From Rhodospirillales bacterium (GTDB lineage: Bacteria; Pseudomonadota; Alphaproteobacteria; Bin95), in NCBI GenBank assembly GCA_008081395.1, contig VMCJ01000031.1, positions 1-49,140 on the forward strand: a stretch of DNA of 49,140 nt, read 5' to 3'. Positions 7,099 through 16,939 of the stretch are shown here, one piece after another (the first letter of the stretch is position 1; each line of letters opens with the position of its first letter). The translations under genes and the position numbers were made by a program. The notes below the pieces were generated by a model, which made no database searches, was not told where the DNA came from, and saw nothing but the letters and a program-made list of their open reading frames with translations.

Positions 7099-9882
7099 TT
7101 AATGAGCTTCCGCCCAGGTTTTGGCAACACCAGTCTCAACGAGCAATGGAACAGAGAGACTAACAGCAGACTCCATGACCTCACGCACAACTCTGGCAGT
7201 TTGCTCTACCTCACTATCAGGGGCTTCAAATAACAATTCGTCATGCACCTGTAGGATCATTTTCGCCGCCAAACCCGCACGATCAAGCGCATCCTGCATC
7301 TTGGCCATAGCAATTTTGATGATGTCCGCTGCCGCCCCCTGAAGTGGAGCATTTATAGCCGCTCTCTCCTGGAATCCTCTTCTTGCTGGGTTCTTGTCAG
7401 CAATTCCTGGAGTCCATATTCGCCTACCAAAGCAGGTTGTTACGAAACCATGCTCATGAGCGAAAGACTTAGCCCTATCCATGTAGGCCTTAACCCCAGG
7501 GTATCGGTCGAAGTAAGCTTCTATAAAATCTCGTGCATCTCCCTGTGGAACGCCAAGTTGGCGAGCTAAACCAAAGGCACTAATTCCATAAATAATACCA
7601 AAATTTATTGCCTTTGCCTTTCTCCTGAGATCTGGATCGATTGACTCCGGCTCACCTCCAAACACAAGGGCAGCCGTCGAAGCATGAATATCAACACCTT
7701 CAGAAAAGGCATTCTTAAGTTCCAAAATATCAGCCACGTGTGCCAAAAGCCGTAATTCAATTTGCGAGTAGTCAGCCGATATAAGCATTGAACCTTTTGA
7801 GGCAACAAAAGCACTTCGAAGTTTTCTGCCTTCTTCGGTCCGAATAGGAATGTTTTGTAGGTTTGGGTCACTAGACGAAAGCCGCCCAGTGGCTGCACCT
7901 GTCATAGCAAATGAGGTGTGAATGCGCCCCGTAGTTGGATTGATATACGTTTGTAACGCATCAGCATAAGTTGATTTAAGCTTTTGAATTTGCCGCCAAT
8001 CCAAAACCTGCGTTGGCAATTCATGGCCCTCCGCAGCTAGACTTTCTAAAACATTTGAGTCTGTTGACCAGGCTCCCGTTTTACCCTTTTTGCCGCCCTT
8101 TAGCCCCATTTCATCGAAGAGTATCTCTCCTAATTGCTTGGGACTTCCAACATTAAATTCTCGACCAGCCAGCTTATGAATTTGAGCTTCAAGAGAAATA
8201 AGGCGCAACCCAAAATCGGATGAAAGTTGTTCAAGCCGCGCTTTGTCAACGAGAACACCCTCTGCTTCCATTGAGGCTAAAACTGGCGCTAATGGACGCT
8301 CAATCCCCTCATAAACAAAAGCCAACCTGTCTTTTATAAGACGTGGCTTAAGCAGCTGATAAAGCCTCAAGGTCACATCCGCATCTTCGGCAGCATAGGA
8401 CAGAGCCTTGTCTACGGGAACTTGGTCAAAGCTAACCTGATCCTTCCCTTTACCGGCCACGTCCGTGAATTTAATTGTTTCATAATCAAGGTGAAAGCGG
8501 GCCAACTCATCCATGCCATGGCCATGTAACCCGGCATCTAAGACAAAGGAAAGCAGCATAACATCATCTATTGGACTTAGATTAATGCCATGCTTAGCGA
8601 GAATACCCATGTCATATTTTAAATTTTGGCCAACCTTTAGCACGGAAGAGTCTTCGAAGAGTTCCCTGAGCTTAGGCATTGCAATAGAGAGGGGTATTTG
8701 ATCAGGAAGTTCAGAAAGCTCACCTCCGAGATTAAGCTCACCCTCAGGCAAAGGACCACGATGTCCAAGTGGGATGTAACAGGCTCTTCCAGGAGACAAT
8801 GCTAGACTAACGCCGACAAGACTGGCCTGTTGTGCATCGAGGGAGGTTGTCTCTGTATCGACGGCAATCAGATGCTGTGCGCGGGCTGCAGCAATCCATT
8901 CATCGAGCGCCGCCTCTGTTTGAATAAGTTCATAATTATTTTCAACTGGTTCAGGGTCTCTGGGCTCAGCGACTTCAATCTTTCCTTCACCTGCAAGAAA
9001 AGCCTCGACCTTGGAAAATATTGAATTGAAACCCTGTCTTTTTAAGAAATCTAAGAGCACCTGAGGCTCGGGCTCTCGCTTAGCCATATCGGCAAGACTT
9101 GCTTCAACAGGAGAATGGTCATCTAGCGTCACTAGTTTCCGAGAAATTCTGGCCTGTTCAGCGAAGTCGATTAAATTCTGCCGACGCTTAGGCTGCTTGA
9201 TTTCACCAGCACGCTCCAACAAGGTTTCTAAATCACCAAACTCATTGATGAGTAAAGCAGCTGTCTTTATGCCAATACCAGGCACCCCAGGGACGTTATC
9301 CGTACTGTCACCAGCCAACGACTGAACTTCCACAACCTTGTTTGGACTAACACCAAATTTTTCAACAACTTCAGCGCTCCCAATCATGGTCATTTTCATT
9401 GGATCAAGCATTTGCACTTGATCACCAACCAATTGCATGAGGTCTTTATCGGAAGAAACGATGGTAACTTTAGCGCCTGCCTCTCGCCCCATCCGAGCAT
9501 AGGTGGCAATTAAATCATCAGCTTCGTAACCAGGAAGCTCCAGAGCTGGCAGTCCATACGCTCGGGTGGCTTCTCGAACGATTTCAAACTGGGGAACGAG
9601 TTCTTCAGGAGGAGCATCCCGATTAGCTTTGTAATCGGCATATATCTCATTCCTAAATGTTGTTCGAGCGGTGTCGAAGATGACCGCTATGCAATCAGCA
9701 TCAGCGGTATCGATCATCTTCATGAGCATATTACAAAAGCCAAACACGGCGTTCACAGGCGTGCCATCCTGGCGGCTCATCGGTGGTAAGGCGTGGAATG
9801 CTCTAAAAATAAAGCCCGACCCGTCAATGAGATAAACGTGACGCGGAGCGTCGCTCTTACTCGATGCTCCGACACTAGTCAC
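7099..9882 (-). CDS. polA: DNA polymerase I
   Basis: Fills gaps after excision repair and removes RNA primers in lagging-strand synthesis. The 927 residues carry all three domains. The 5'-3' flap nuclease occupies about 1-290 (GYEADDLIATYA, SSDKDLMQLV, GDSTDNVPGVPGIG). A 3'-5' proofreading domain at about 320-500 has intact DTET (near 342), N-x3-D (QNLKYD) and Y-x3-D (YAAEDAD) motifs. The polymerase domain has motif A DYSQIELRLL (from 704), motif B RRKAKAINFGIIYG (from about 753) and motif C QVHDELL (from 878). So, unlike Taq-type enzymes, it keeps proofreading residues. The start is a GTG at 9882 with GGGAG six bases upstream, one base after the TAA of the upstream oxidoreductase gene, implying co-transcription with that operon. 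Confidence 0.97.
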   Translation of the reverse strand: MTSVGASSKSDAPRHVYLIDGSGFIFRAFHALPPMSRQDGTPVNAVFGFCNMLMKMIDTADADCIAVIFDTARTTFRNEIYADYKANRDAPPEELVPQFEIVREATRAYGLPALELPGYEADDLIATYARMGREAGAKVTIVSSDKDLMQLVGDQVQMLDPMKMTMIGSAEVVEKFGVSPNKVVEVQSLAGDSTDNVPGVPGIGIKTAALLINEFGDLETLLERAGEIKQPKRRQNLIDFAEQARISRKLVTLDDHSPVEASLADMAKREPEPQVLLDFLKRQGFNSIFSKVEAFLAGEGKIEVAEPRDPEPVENNYELIQTEAALDEWIAAARAQHLIAVDTETTSLDAQQASLVGVSLALSPGRACYIPLGHRGPLPEGELNLGGELSELPDQIPLSIAMPKLRELFEDSSVLKVGQNLKYDMGILAKHGINLSPIDDVMLLSFVLDAGLHGHGMDELARFHLDYETIKFTDVAGKGKDQVSFDQVPVDKALSYAAEDADVTLRLYQLLKPRLIKDRLAFVYEGIERPLAPVLASMEAEGVLVDKARLEQLSSDFGLRLISLEAQIHKLAGREFNVGSPKQLGEILFDEMGLKGGKKGKTGAWSTDSNVLESLAAEGHELPTQVLDWRQIQKLKSTYADALQTYINPTTGRIHTSFAMTGAATGRLSSSDPNLQNIPIRTEEGRKLRSAFVASKGSMLISADYSQIELRLLAHVADILELKNAFSEGVDIHASTAALVFGGEPESIDPDLRRKAKAINFGIIYGISAFGLARQLGVPQGDARDFIEAYFDRYPGVKAYMDRAKSFAHEHGFVTTCFGRRIWTPGIADKNPARRGFQERAAINAPLQGAAADIIKIAMAKMQDALDRAGLAAKMILQVHDELLFEAPDSEVEQTARVVREVMESAVSLSVPLLVETGVAKTWAEAH

Positions 9883-9883
9883 T

Positions 9884-10903
9884 TTATACTCCCTGCTTTA
9901 CTTTTGGCATGACCTCTTCCGCCATCATTTGCATACAATCCATAGCTACGGATTTTTCCATACCTGCCCATTCCATAGATAAAATGAGATGGTTAACTCC
10001 AAGTTTTTTATTAATCGTAATCATCTGCTCAGCGACTTCATCTGGTGAGCCGATTAAAAAACGGTCTCCAACGATGGCATCCAGGCCACCCGCGAGGGAC
10101 TCATCCTCAGGCATATCATCGTCTTGTCCCCATGAATGATAAGCCGCGTACTTCTTGGCAACGAACGGGCCAGCAAGCCTAAGCGCCTCTTCCTTTGTTT
10201 TCGCTACAAATGCTTCCCGCCGCATAGGCAATTCAGTTGGAAAGTCCTTACCAGCCTCATCTAAAAAGCCTCTGTAAACATCAAGCTGACGCGCTGTTGT
10301 TTCGAGAGTATTGTGAGGATTGATGTACCAACAATCTCCATGCTCAGCAGCTCGTTTAAGCGCAACGTCGGCATTAGCACCGATCCAGATCGGTGGGTTA
10401 GGCTTTTGAATGGGCTTGGGCCAACACACAGCCTCATCGAGCTCAAAATGCGTACCCTTCATTGATACTTTATCTTCAGACCACAACCTCTTGATTGCAA
10501 TCAGATTTTCTGTCGTTCGCCGTCCACGTTCCTTACGGCTTGTGCCAAATGCTTTGAACTCAACATCGCGATAACCTAAACCAACACCAAAGATCAGGCG
10601 CCCCTTAGAAAGAATATCAATTGTTGCAAGTTGCTCCGCCATATCTAATGGCTTTTGCAGAGGCAGCAGGACTATGCCTGCGTTCAATCTAGCGCGCTTC
10701 ACTTCGCCACTAAGGCGTGCGAGCACAGGAAACTGCTGAAGGGCTTGAAAATCATCAGTAGAAAAATGAGACCCTTTGGTAATTGATGCATATCCAAGAC
10801 GGTCTGCAAAGCACGCCTGCTCAATCATTTCATCAGCTTTAGCCGCCATGTCCGCCCCGTGCTCATACTGACCCCGAAGCATTACACCCAACTGGAATTC
10901 CAT
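9884..10903 (-). CDS. LLM-class (luciferase-like) flavin-dependent oxidoreductase
   Basis: Bacterial luciferase-like TIM-barrel enzyme using reduced FMN or F420. The segment LATIDILSKGRLIFGVGLGYRD is the family signature for the flavin phosphate site, followed by KPNPPIWIGANADVALKRAAEHGD, the usual C-terminal barrel segment. At 339 residues the length is normal. ATG codons at 10912 and 10903 both fit; 10903 has GGAGAGG nine bases upstream, whereas for 10912 that motif touches the start, so 10903 is chosen. It is the penultimate gene of the leftward group 13354-7099: the AroE-like gene ends 42 bases upstream and polA begins one base after its stop. Such enzymes can be monooxygenases on ring or amide nitrogen compounds or F420-dependent dehydrogenases; substrate not determinable. 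Confidence 0.85.
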   Translation of the reverse strand: MEFQLGVMLRGQYEHGADMAAKADEMIEQACFADRLGYASITKGSHFSTDDFQALQQFPVLARLSGEVKRARLNAGIVLLPLQKPLDMAEQLATIDILSKGRLIFGVGLGYRDVEFKAFGTSRKERGRRTTENLIAIKRLWSEDKVSMKGTHFELDEAVCWPKPIQKPNPPIWIGANADVALKRAAEHGDCWYINPHNTLETTARQLDVYRGFLDEAGKDFPTELPMRREAFVAKTKEEALRLAGPFVAKKYAAYHSWGQDDDMPEDESLAGGLDAIVGDRFLIGSPDEVAEQMITINKKLGVNHLILSMEWAGMEKSVAMDCMQMMAEEVMPKVKQGV

Positions 10904-10945
10904 TTTACCCATCCTCTCCGATGTGTTTTACGACCGTTGAAACTC

Positions 10946-11749
10946 TTATATCCTAAAACCGAAATGCTTAACCATCAGATCAAACTGCCCATCAACCATT
11001 TCAAGGCCTGTCTGACAAATACAGCCCTTCTCTTTGGCTTTCTTAAGCCAGGGAGTATCTGCTGGGTTAGTGACAACATCTGCCACTAAAGCTGCCGGCC
11101 GAATGCCCTCAAGGCTTGCAGGCATTTTGCTATCTCCGTTCATGCCAACCGGTGATGCATTTACAACAATATCTAAGGTTTGCATGTCAGCGACCGCGGC
11201 TTTTATTGCAACCTTCGGGAAGATTTGTGATAGCCGAAGCTGCAATGCCTCAGCACGCCCAGCTGCAGAATCAGTAATATTTAAGTGGCTAATTCCTGCT
11301 TCTGCCAGTGCATGAGCAATAGCCGAGCCAGCACCGCCTACGCCAATTACAAATGCAGACTTTCCTTCTGGATCCACACCGTGACGACGCATTGCCTCCA
11401 CACAACCAAGCCCGTCGGTCATATCCCCAACAAGACGGCCATCTTGCTCGCGTCGTATTAAATTAACGGCACCAAGAAAGGCTGCCCGACTTGAAAGCTC
11501 ATCACATGCTGAAGCTGCACGCTGTTTGTGAGGTACTGTAGCAATATATCCCAGCGCATTAGCCATCCCACGAACTGACTGAATGAAAGTATCTGCGGCT
11601 TCATTTTCCAGCTCTAAAGCTGCCATCACACAGTCAATCGACCTTTCCTCAAAAAATCGATTAAACACCATAGGTGCTTTCACTTGCTCAACCGGACGGC
11701 CAATAATTGGAAGCACAGACGTCTGTCCCGAGATTTCTATGCGCCTCAA
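10946..11749 (-). CDS. Shikimate dehydrogenase-like NAD(P)-dependent oxidoreductase
   Basis: Fold and order match AroE: an N-terminal substrate domain with TVPHK (Lys75, the proposed catalytic lysine), AVN, then GDMTDGLG with the conserved Asp112, and a C-terminal Rossmann domain with GVGGAGSAIAHAL and NASPVGMNGD. At 267 residues it has normal AroE length. It departs from housekeeping AroE at the carboxylate site: the usual S-x-S before P-x-x-H-N is replaced by QVKAPMVFN, and the usual G-x-N-T-D-G is GDMTDG. These changes suggest a different substrate from shikimate, as in catabolic SDH-like paralogues. It stands between an amidase and a luciferase-like enzyme, supporting a catabolic rather than aromatic-biosynthetic role. 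Family call firm, substrate unknown. Confidence 0.8.
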   Translation of the reverse strand: MRRIEISGQTSVLPIIGRPVEQVKAPMVFNRFFEERSIDCVMAALELENEAADTFIQSVRGMANALGYIATVPHKQRAASACDELSSRAAFLGAVNLIRREQDGRLVGDMTDGLGCVEAMRRHGVDPEGKSAFVIGVGGAGSAIAHALAEAGISHLNITDSAAGRAEALQLRLSQIFPKVAIKAAVADMQTLDIVVNASPVGMNGDSKMPASLEGIRPAALVADVVTNPADTPWLKKAKEKGCICQTGLEMVDGQFDLMVKHFGFRI

Positions 11750-11795
11750 AACTTTCCCTTTCCACCAGACACAGCAGTTAATTTAAACCTTGTTA

Positions 11796-13196
11796 TCAGT
11801 TAGGTTTTGGACGATGAATGGACCAATCTGCAACACGCTCATAAGCGCGAGCTACGCGGTAAACTGTTGCCTCATCGAAGGCTTTACCAACTACTTGCAT
11901 CGATAATGGCAAGCCCTCGCTTGAAAAACCAGTTGGAATTGCTAGAGCTGGCACACCGAGCAAATTAAATGGTGTACGTGCCTGGCGGCCATATGTGCGG
12001 CCCACTTCCGCTTCGTCGTCTATACGACAGGCTGGATCCATAGAAGATGCACAAATGATCACATCAACTTCTGACATCAGGCGCTTGAAATGCTCACGAT
12101 AAATAGCCCGTCGACGCAAAGCATCAACATAATCTGCAGCACCCATAAAAGCTCCTGGGAGGATACGATCTCGGGTTGCCTTCGCATAGTCTTCAGGTCG
12201 CTCAGCTAACCATTTACGATGAATAGAGTAAGCCTCCGATAACAAGACAATGCGATTAGCAGCAGCAAGTTCCGAAAGAGGGACGAAAGAAACATCCCTG
12301 ACTTCCGCCCCTTCATTTTTTAAGACATCAACTGCATCGTCTAGGGACTTTGCCATTTGCTCATGCGCCGGAGAATCAACTTCATGGAAATGTCTCAGAT
12401 ACCCTATCTTTAAACCCTTAACTCCATCCTCGATTTTTACTGTAAAGTCAGGCACTGCAGCATTTGCAGATGCTGGATCACGTTGATCTGACCCTGAGAT
12501 TGCCTGCAACATCAGGGCATTATCAACGACTGTTCTAGTCATCGGCCCAATGTGGTCTAAGCTGAAGGATAATGGGAATACGCCTGCTCGACTAACCCTG
12601 CCGTATGTAGCTTTCATGCCAACAATCCCGCAACATGAAGCTGGATTGCGCACACTTCCACCAGTATCTGTGCCAATAGCCATGGGCAGCATACCTGCCG
12701 CAACTGCCGCACCAGATCCCGACGAAGAACCTCCCGGATGGTGGTTAGGGTTCCAAGGATTTCGAGCTGGCGGCCATGGCAAGTCAAATGCAGGACCTCC
12801 AAGCGCAAACTCATGGGTCGAAAGTTTACCCATAAGAATTGCACCAGCAGCCTTCAGTTTAGCCGCAACGGTTGCGTCCCTTTGTGGGATATTGTCGGCA
12901 AGTATTTTTGAATGGCAGGTAGTTCTGAGACCCGCTGTATCAACTATATCTTTGAGGCCGAATGGAACACCATGAAGAGGACCCAGCTTTCTTCCGCCAA
13001 AAATTGCTTTTTCTGCCGCCTGTGCTGCAGCAATAGCTTTGTCAGCATCTTTAAGGAGATAGGCGTTTAGCTTTGTATCTAATTCCTCAGCCCTGCGAAG
13101 GAGCGCTTCCGTAAGTTCAACTGGAGACAACTTTTTAAGGGCTATTTTCTCGCTAGCATCGGCGATTGACAAAAAGCCAAGATCTTCGTCATTCAT
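11796..13196 (-). CDS. Amidase (amidase-signature family)
   Basis: Serine hydrolase of the amidase-signature family, 466 residues. The Ser-cisSer-Lys triad is visible: Lys82 in GLKDIVDT, Ser157 in HHPGGSSSGSG, and nucleophile Ser181 in GTDTGGSVRNPA. The Gly/Ser-rich core (about 140-200) is canonical. Its ATG overlaps the stop of a 53-residue ORF upstream (ATGA, 13193-13196), an arrangement seen where a GatC- or AtzG-like small subunit partners a GatA/AtzE-like amidase. It is therefore probably not GatA itself, since no gatB is adjacent, but a catabolic amide or carbamoyl hydrolase working with the downstream AroE-like and luciferase-like enzymes. Exact substrate unknown. Confidence 0.88.
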   Translation of the reverse strand: MNDEDLGFLSIADASEKIALKKLSPVELTEALLRRAEELDTKLNAYLLKDADKAIAAAQAAEKAIFGGRKLGPLHGVPFGLKDIVDTAGLRTTCHSKILADNIPQRDATVAAKLKAAGAILMGKLSTHEFALGGPAFDLPWPPARNPWNPNHHPGGSSSGSGAAVAAGMLPMAIGTDTGGSVRNPASCCGIVGMKATYGRVSRAGVFPLSFSLDHIGPMTRTVVDNALMLQAISGSDQRDPASANAAVPDFTVKIEDGVKGLKIGYLRHFHEVDSPAHEQMAKSLDDAVDVLKNEGAEVRDVSFVPLSELAAANRIVLLSEAYSIHRKWLAERPEDYAKATRDRILPGAFMGAADYVDALRRRAIYREHFKRLMSEVDVIICASSMDPACRIDDEAEVGRTYGRQARTPFNLLGVPALAIPTGFSSEGLPLSMQVVGKAFDEATVYRVARAYERVADWSIHRPKPN

Positions 13197-13354
13197 GATG
13201 CGAGATCCGCCTTGTAAATAAGAGCAGGCTCATCTGAGGGATTTAGGTCTTTAGGCATAGCGCCGATAAGTCGTGCCGCGTCAGCACTAGCACGCTCTAT
13301 CAATGTTTGATCCAAAGCATTTGCTTTTTTTAAATCCCTGTTGATCTCAGACAT
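13193..13354 (-). CDS. Small GatC/AtzG-like protein, putative amidase partner
   Basis: A 53-residue frame beginning MSEINRDLKK and ending DEPALIYKADLAS. Its TGA overlaps the amidase ATG as ATGA, strong evidence of real coupled translation. It is charged, mostly helical in appearance up to ARLIGAMP, then has an extended acidic tail with D-x-P/E-P-A plus an aromatic residue. That resembles GatC and the AtzG (DUF4089-type) proteins that wrap around GatA- or AtzE-like amidases and stabilise them. The similarity is of architecture and context, not of a diagnostic motif. It is shorter than typical AtzG. Upstream sequence before the ATG at 13354 carries no strong Shine-Dalgarno site. Confidence 0.55.
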   Translation of the reverse strand: MSEINRDLKKANALDQTLIERASADAARLIGAMPKDLNPSDEPALIYKADLAS

Positions 13355-13503
13355 GACTTACACATTCCTATCTTTTCTATTCGCTACAGTATCAGACTCT
13401 AAATGATGTTATGTCTACCCGCGTGATTGGGCCGCAATTGCCTTTCATATCTGCCGAAATATCTTTGGGAATTAAATCTGGTTCTTTTGTCTTGAGGAAA
13501 AGA

Positions 13504-15156
13504 ATGACTGACAGTCTGGCGTCAACCAAACAACTATCAGCCGCCCTTGCCGGAGCTGAAAAAGTTTTAACCACCGCTGAAGAACGGGTGAACTTAAAAC
13601 TTAGAAATAGTTCAGGGAAAATCGATGCCGCTTTGCTAGAGCAAGAACAGTTAGCTGCGCATGGGTTTGCTTGGCTTTCAACCTACGTTGCTGGATTACG
13701 AGAAACACTCGGATGGGCACAGCGATTAGAGTCTGCAGGCAAATTTCGTGAAGTCGAACAGAGAATAGCAGCAGCAGCATTTGCTGAATATTTAAACCAG
13801 ATTAGTGGCGGTATTTCGATATCTCAGGGGGAAATCGTTCGACCGAGTGATCTGGGACTAACTTTCTCTGATCTTGCACCAATCGAAACACCGGAAATTA
13901 TGGCCATACGTGAGACCGGCTGGTCTGCAAAAGCGCGTATCGCTCTTGCCGAGGCCATAATGGACGGCGACTTCGGAGACCTCGGGCTGGATGACGAGAC
14001 CTTAGAACTCATTCAACAGCAATTTAGAAGGTTTGTTGACGAAAAGATTATTGGCCCAGCACACGAATGGCATCTCAAAGACGAATTGATCCCAATGGAA
14101 ATCGTCGACGAAATGGCCGAACTCGGAGTTTTTGGTCTCACGGTCCCCGAAGAGTTTGGCGGTCTTGGAATGGGCAAAGTTGCAATGTGCGTAGTAACCG
14201 AAGAGTTATCACGCGGTTACATTGGGGTTGGTTCCCTAGGCACTCGGTCAGAAATTGCCTCAGAACTAATTCGACTTGGTGGCACACAGGGGCAAAAAGA
14301 AAAATGGCTCCAACCAATCGCCAGCGGCGAAGTTCTTCCCACAGCGGTATTTACGGAGCCTGATACGGGATCTGATTTAGGTTCTCTTCGAACTCGTGCA
14401 GTCCAAAATGGAGATACTTACGAGGTTACAGGTAACAAGACCTGGATAACGCATGCCGCTCGAGCGGATGTTATGACACTGCTTGCGCGCACAAACCCAG
14501 ATGCACCTGGATATCGTGGCCTTTCAATGTTCATTGCTCCTAAATCTAGAGGGACAGATGCCGATCCTTTCCCAAGCCAAGGAATGTCAGGTGGTGAAAT
14601 CAAAGTACTCGGTTATCGAGGAATGAAAGAGTACGAGATTGCCTTCGACGGGTTTAAAATTGAAAGTGAGAACCTTCTGGGACAAGAAGAGGGCCAAGGT
14701 TTCAAGCAACTTATGGCCACATTTGAAAGTGCCCGTATCCAGACTGCAGCTCGCTCTGTTGGTGTTGCAGCAAGAGCTTTGGAAGTAGCGCTTACCTACG
14801 CGAATGAAAGACGACAATTTGGTAAATCTATTGTTCATTTCCCTCGCGTCGCCGGTAAACTTGCCTGGATGGCTGTTGAAACAATGGTCTCTAGGCAACT
14901 CACCTACTTCTCTGCAAGGCAAAAGGATTCCGACCGACGCTGCGATATAGAAGCAGGCATGGCAAAACTGTTAGCTGCCCGTACGGCTTGGTCAAATGCC
15001 GACAATGGTGTGCAAATACACGGTGGTAATGGCTATGCCGAGGAATATGAAATGAGCAGATTACTGTGTGATGCCCGGATATTGAATATTTTCGAAGGTG
15101 CTGCGGAAATTCAGGCTCAGGTTATAGCCAGAGGTCTGTTAGATCGTCGGAATTAA
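13504..15156 (+). CDS. mcd: (2S)-methylsuccinyl-CoA dehydrogenase
   Basis: Flavoprotein of the ethylmalonyl-CoA pathway that oxidises (2S)-methylsuccinyl-CoA to mesaconyl-CoA. The call rests on the long N-terminal extension that sets Mcd apart from other acyl-CoA dehydrogenases: residues 1-170 include LEQEQLAAHGFAWLSTYV and the stretch GISISQGEIVRPSDLGL. A full ACAD domain follows (FTEPDTGSDLGS, WITHAARAD, VQIHGGNGYAEE) and the likely catalytic Glu531 in IFEGAAEIQ. The frame is open from 13411, but the ATG at 13504 has GAGGA five bases upstream and gives 550 residues, the usual Mcd size; the extra 31 residues are unlikely to be translated. It is divergent from the amidase operon. Electrons would go to ETF. 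The other dedicated pathway genes (ccr, ecm) are not in the window. Confidence 0.85.
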   Translation: MTDSLASTKQLSAALAGAEKVLTTAEERVNLKLRNSSGKIDAALLEQEQLAAHGFAWLSTYVAGLRETLGWAQRLESAGKFREVEQRIAAAAFAEYLNQISGGISISQGEIVRPSDLGLTFSDLAPIETPEIMAIRETGWSAKARIALAEAIMDGDFGDLGLDDETLELIQQQFRRFVDEKIIGPAHEWHLKDELIPMEIVDEMAELGVFGLTVPEEFGGLGMGKVAMCVVTEELSRGYIGVGSLGTRSEIASELIRLGGTQGQKEKWLQPIASGEVLPTAVFTEPDTGSDLGSLRTRAVQNGDTYEVTGNKTWITHAARADVMTLLARTNPDAPGYRGLSMFIAPKSRGTDADPFPSQGMSGGEIKVLGYRGMKEYEIAFDGFKIESENLLGQEEGQGFKQLMATFESARIQTAARSVGVAARALEVALTYANERRQFGKSIVHFPRVAGKLAWMAVETMVSRQLTYFSARQKDSDRRCDIEAGMAKLLAARTAWSNADNGVQIHGGNGYAEEYEMSRLLCDARILNIFEGAAEIQAQVIARGLLDRRN

Positions 15157-15278
15157 AAATACCAATTTACTAGCTTCAAATAGTCCCAATTGAGCCGCTT
15201 TTTCCCTTGTTATTCGGTTTGTTTATCAGTGCATACTTGCACAGTAGCAGCCGAGCGGTTAGAAAGCTTTTTTTCGAG

Positions 15279-15298
15279 GGCCAGCCTTGTTGCTGGCC
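15279..15298 (+). promoter_or_regulatory. Hairpin in the rpmF leader
   Basis: GGCCAGC-CTTGTT-GCTGGCC forms a 7-bp GC-rich stem with a 6-base loop, followed by GTCTTGTTTTGG. It lies between mcd and rpmF, 21 bases before the rpmF ATG. It could terminate mcd transcription or act as a leader structure of the L32 mRNA; the interrupted U-rich tail makes a strong terminator doubtful. Confidence 0.45.
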
Positions 15299-15319
15299 GT
15301 CTTGTTTTGGATAATAGAC

Positions 15320-15505
15320 ATGGCCGTTCCAAAGAAGAAAACATCACGCATGCGCCGCAATATGCGCCGCTCCCACCACGCACTTAAGCCTGAAGGGGTT
15401 GTAGTGGATAAGGAAACCGGAAATATCCGTCGCCCTCATCACGTCGATCTCGAGTCCGGCACCTATCGTGGTCGGCAAGTACTTGACGCCAAGGATGACG
15501 AGTAA
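15320..15505 (+). CDS. rpmF: 50S ribosomal protein bL32
   Basis: A 61-residue basic ribosomal protein. [20 protein letters not shown] followed by [20 protein letters not shown] is the alphaproteobacterial L32 pattern. The Cys pairs of zinc-binding L32 are absent, as in most proteobacterial versions. The frame is open from 15287, but the family always starts at MAVPK, so the ATG at 15320 is right. It follows mcd by 163 bases, with a hairpin in the leader, and precedes the FNR gene by 42 bases. In many bacteria rpmF stands with fatty-acid/phospholipid genes (plsX); that neighbour is absent here. Confidence 0.97.
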   Translation: MAVPKKKTSRMRRNMRRSHHALKPEGVVVDKETGNIRRPHHVDLESGTYRGRQVLDAKDDE

Positions 15506-16893
<1,388 letters not shown>

Positions 16894-16898
16894 AAGAG

Positions 16899-16927
16899 AG
16901 CAGCGGCAAATTTTTATCACCGCTGCT
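16899..16927. terminator. Bidirectional terminator between convergent genes
   Basis: AGCAGCGG (16899-16906) pairs with CCGCTGCT (16920-16927) around a 13-base AT-rich loop. GAATTTT follows on the plus strand and CTCTTTTA on the minus strand. It lies exactly between the ferredoxin gene and the convergent luciferase-like gene. Confidence 0.65.
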
Positions 16928-16939
16928 GAATTTTAACTC

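Noticed and set aside
11796-13196. Amidase as GatA of the tRNA amidotransferase
   Set aside because: The neighbour small protein is GatC-like, but gatB is absent and the context is catabolic; GatA remains possible but less likely.
13411-13503. 31-residue N-terminal extension of Mcd
   Set aside because: The strong Shine-Dalgarno site and usual length favour the ATG at 13504.
15247-15270. tRNA-like stretch AGCAGCCGAGCGGTTAGAAAGC
   Set aside because: It resembles the D-arm of serine/leucine tRNAs, but no anticodon arm, T-arm or acceptor stem follows; the next bases are a T-run and a hairpin.
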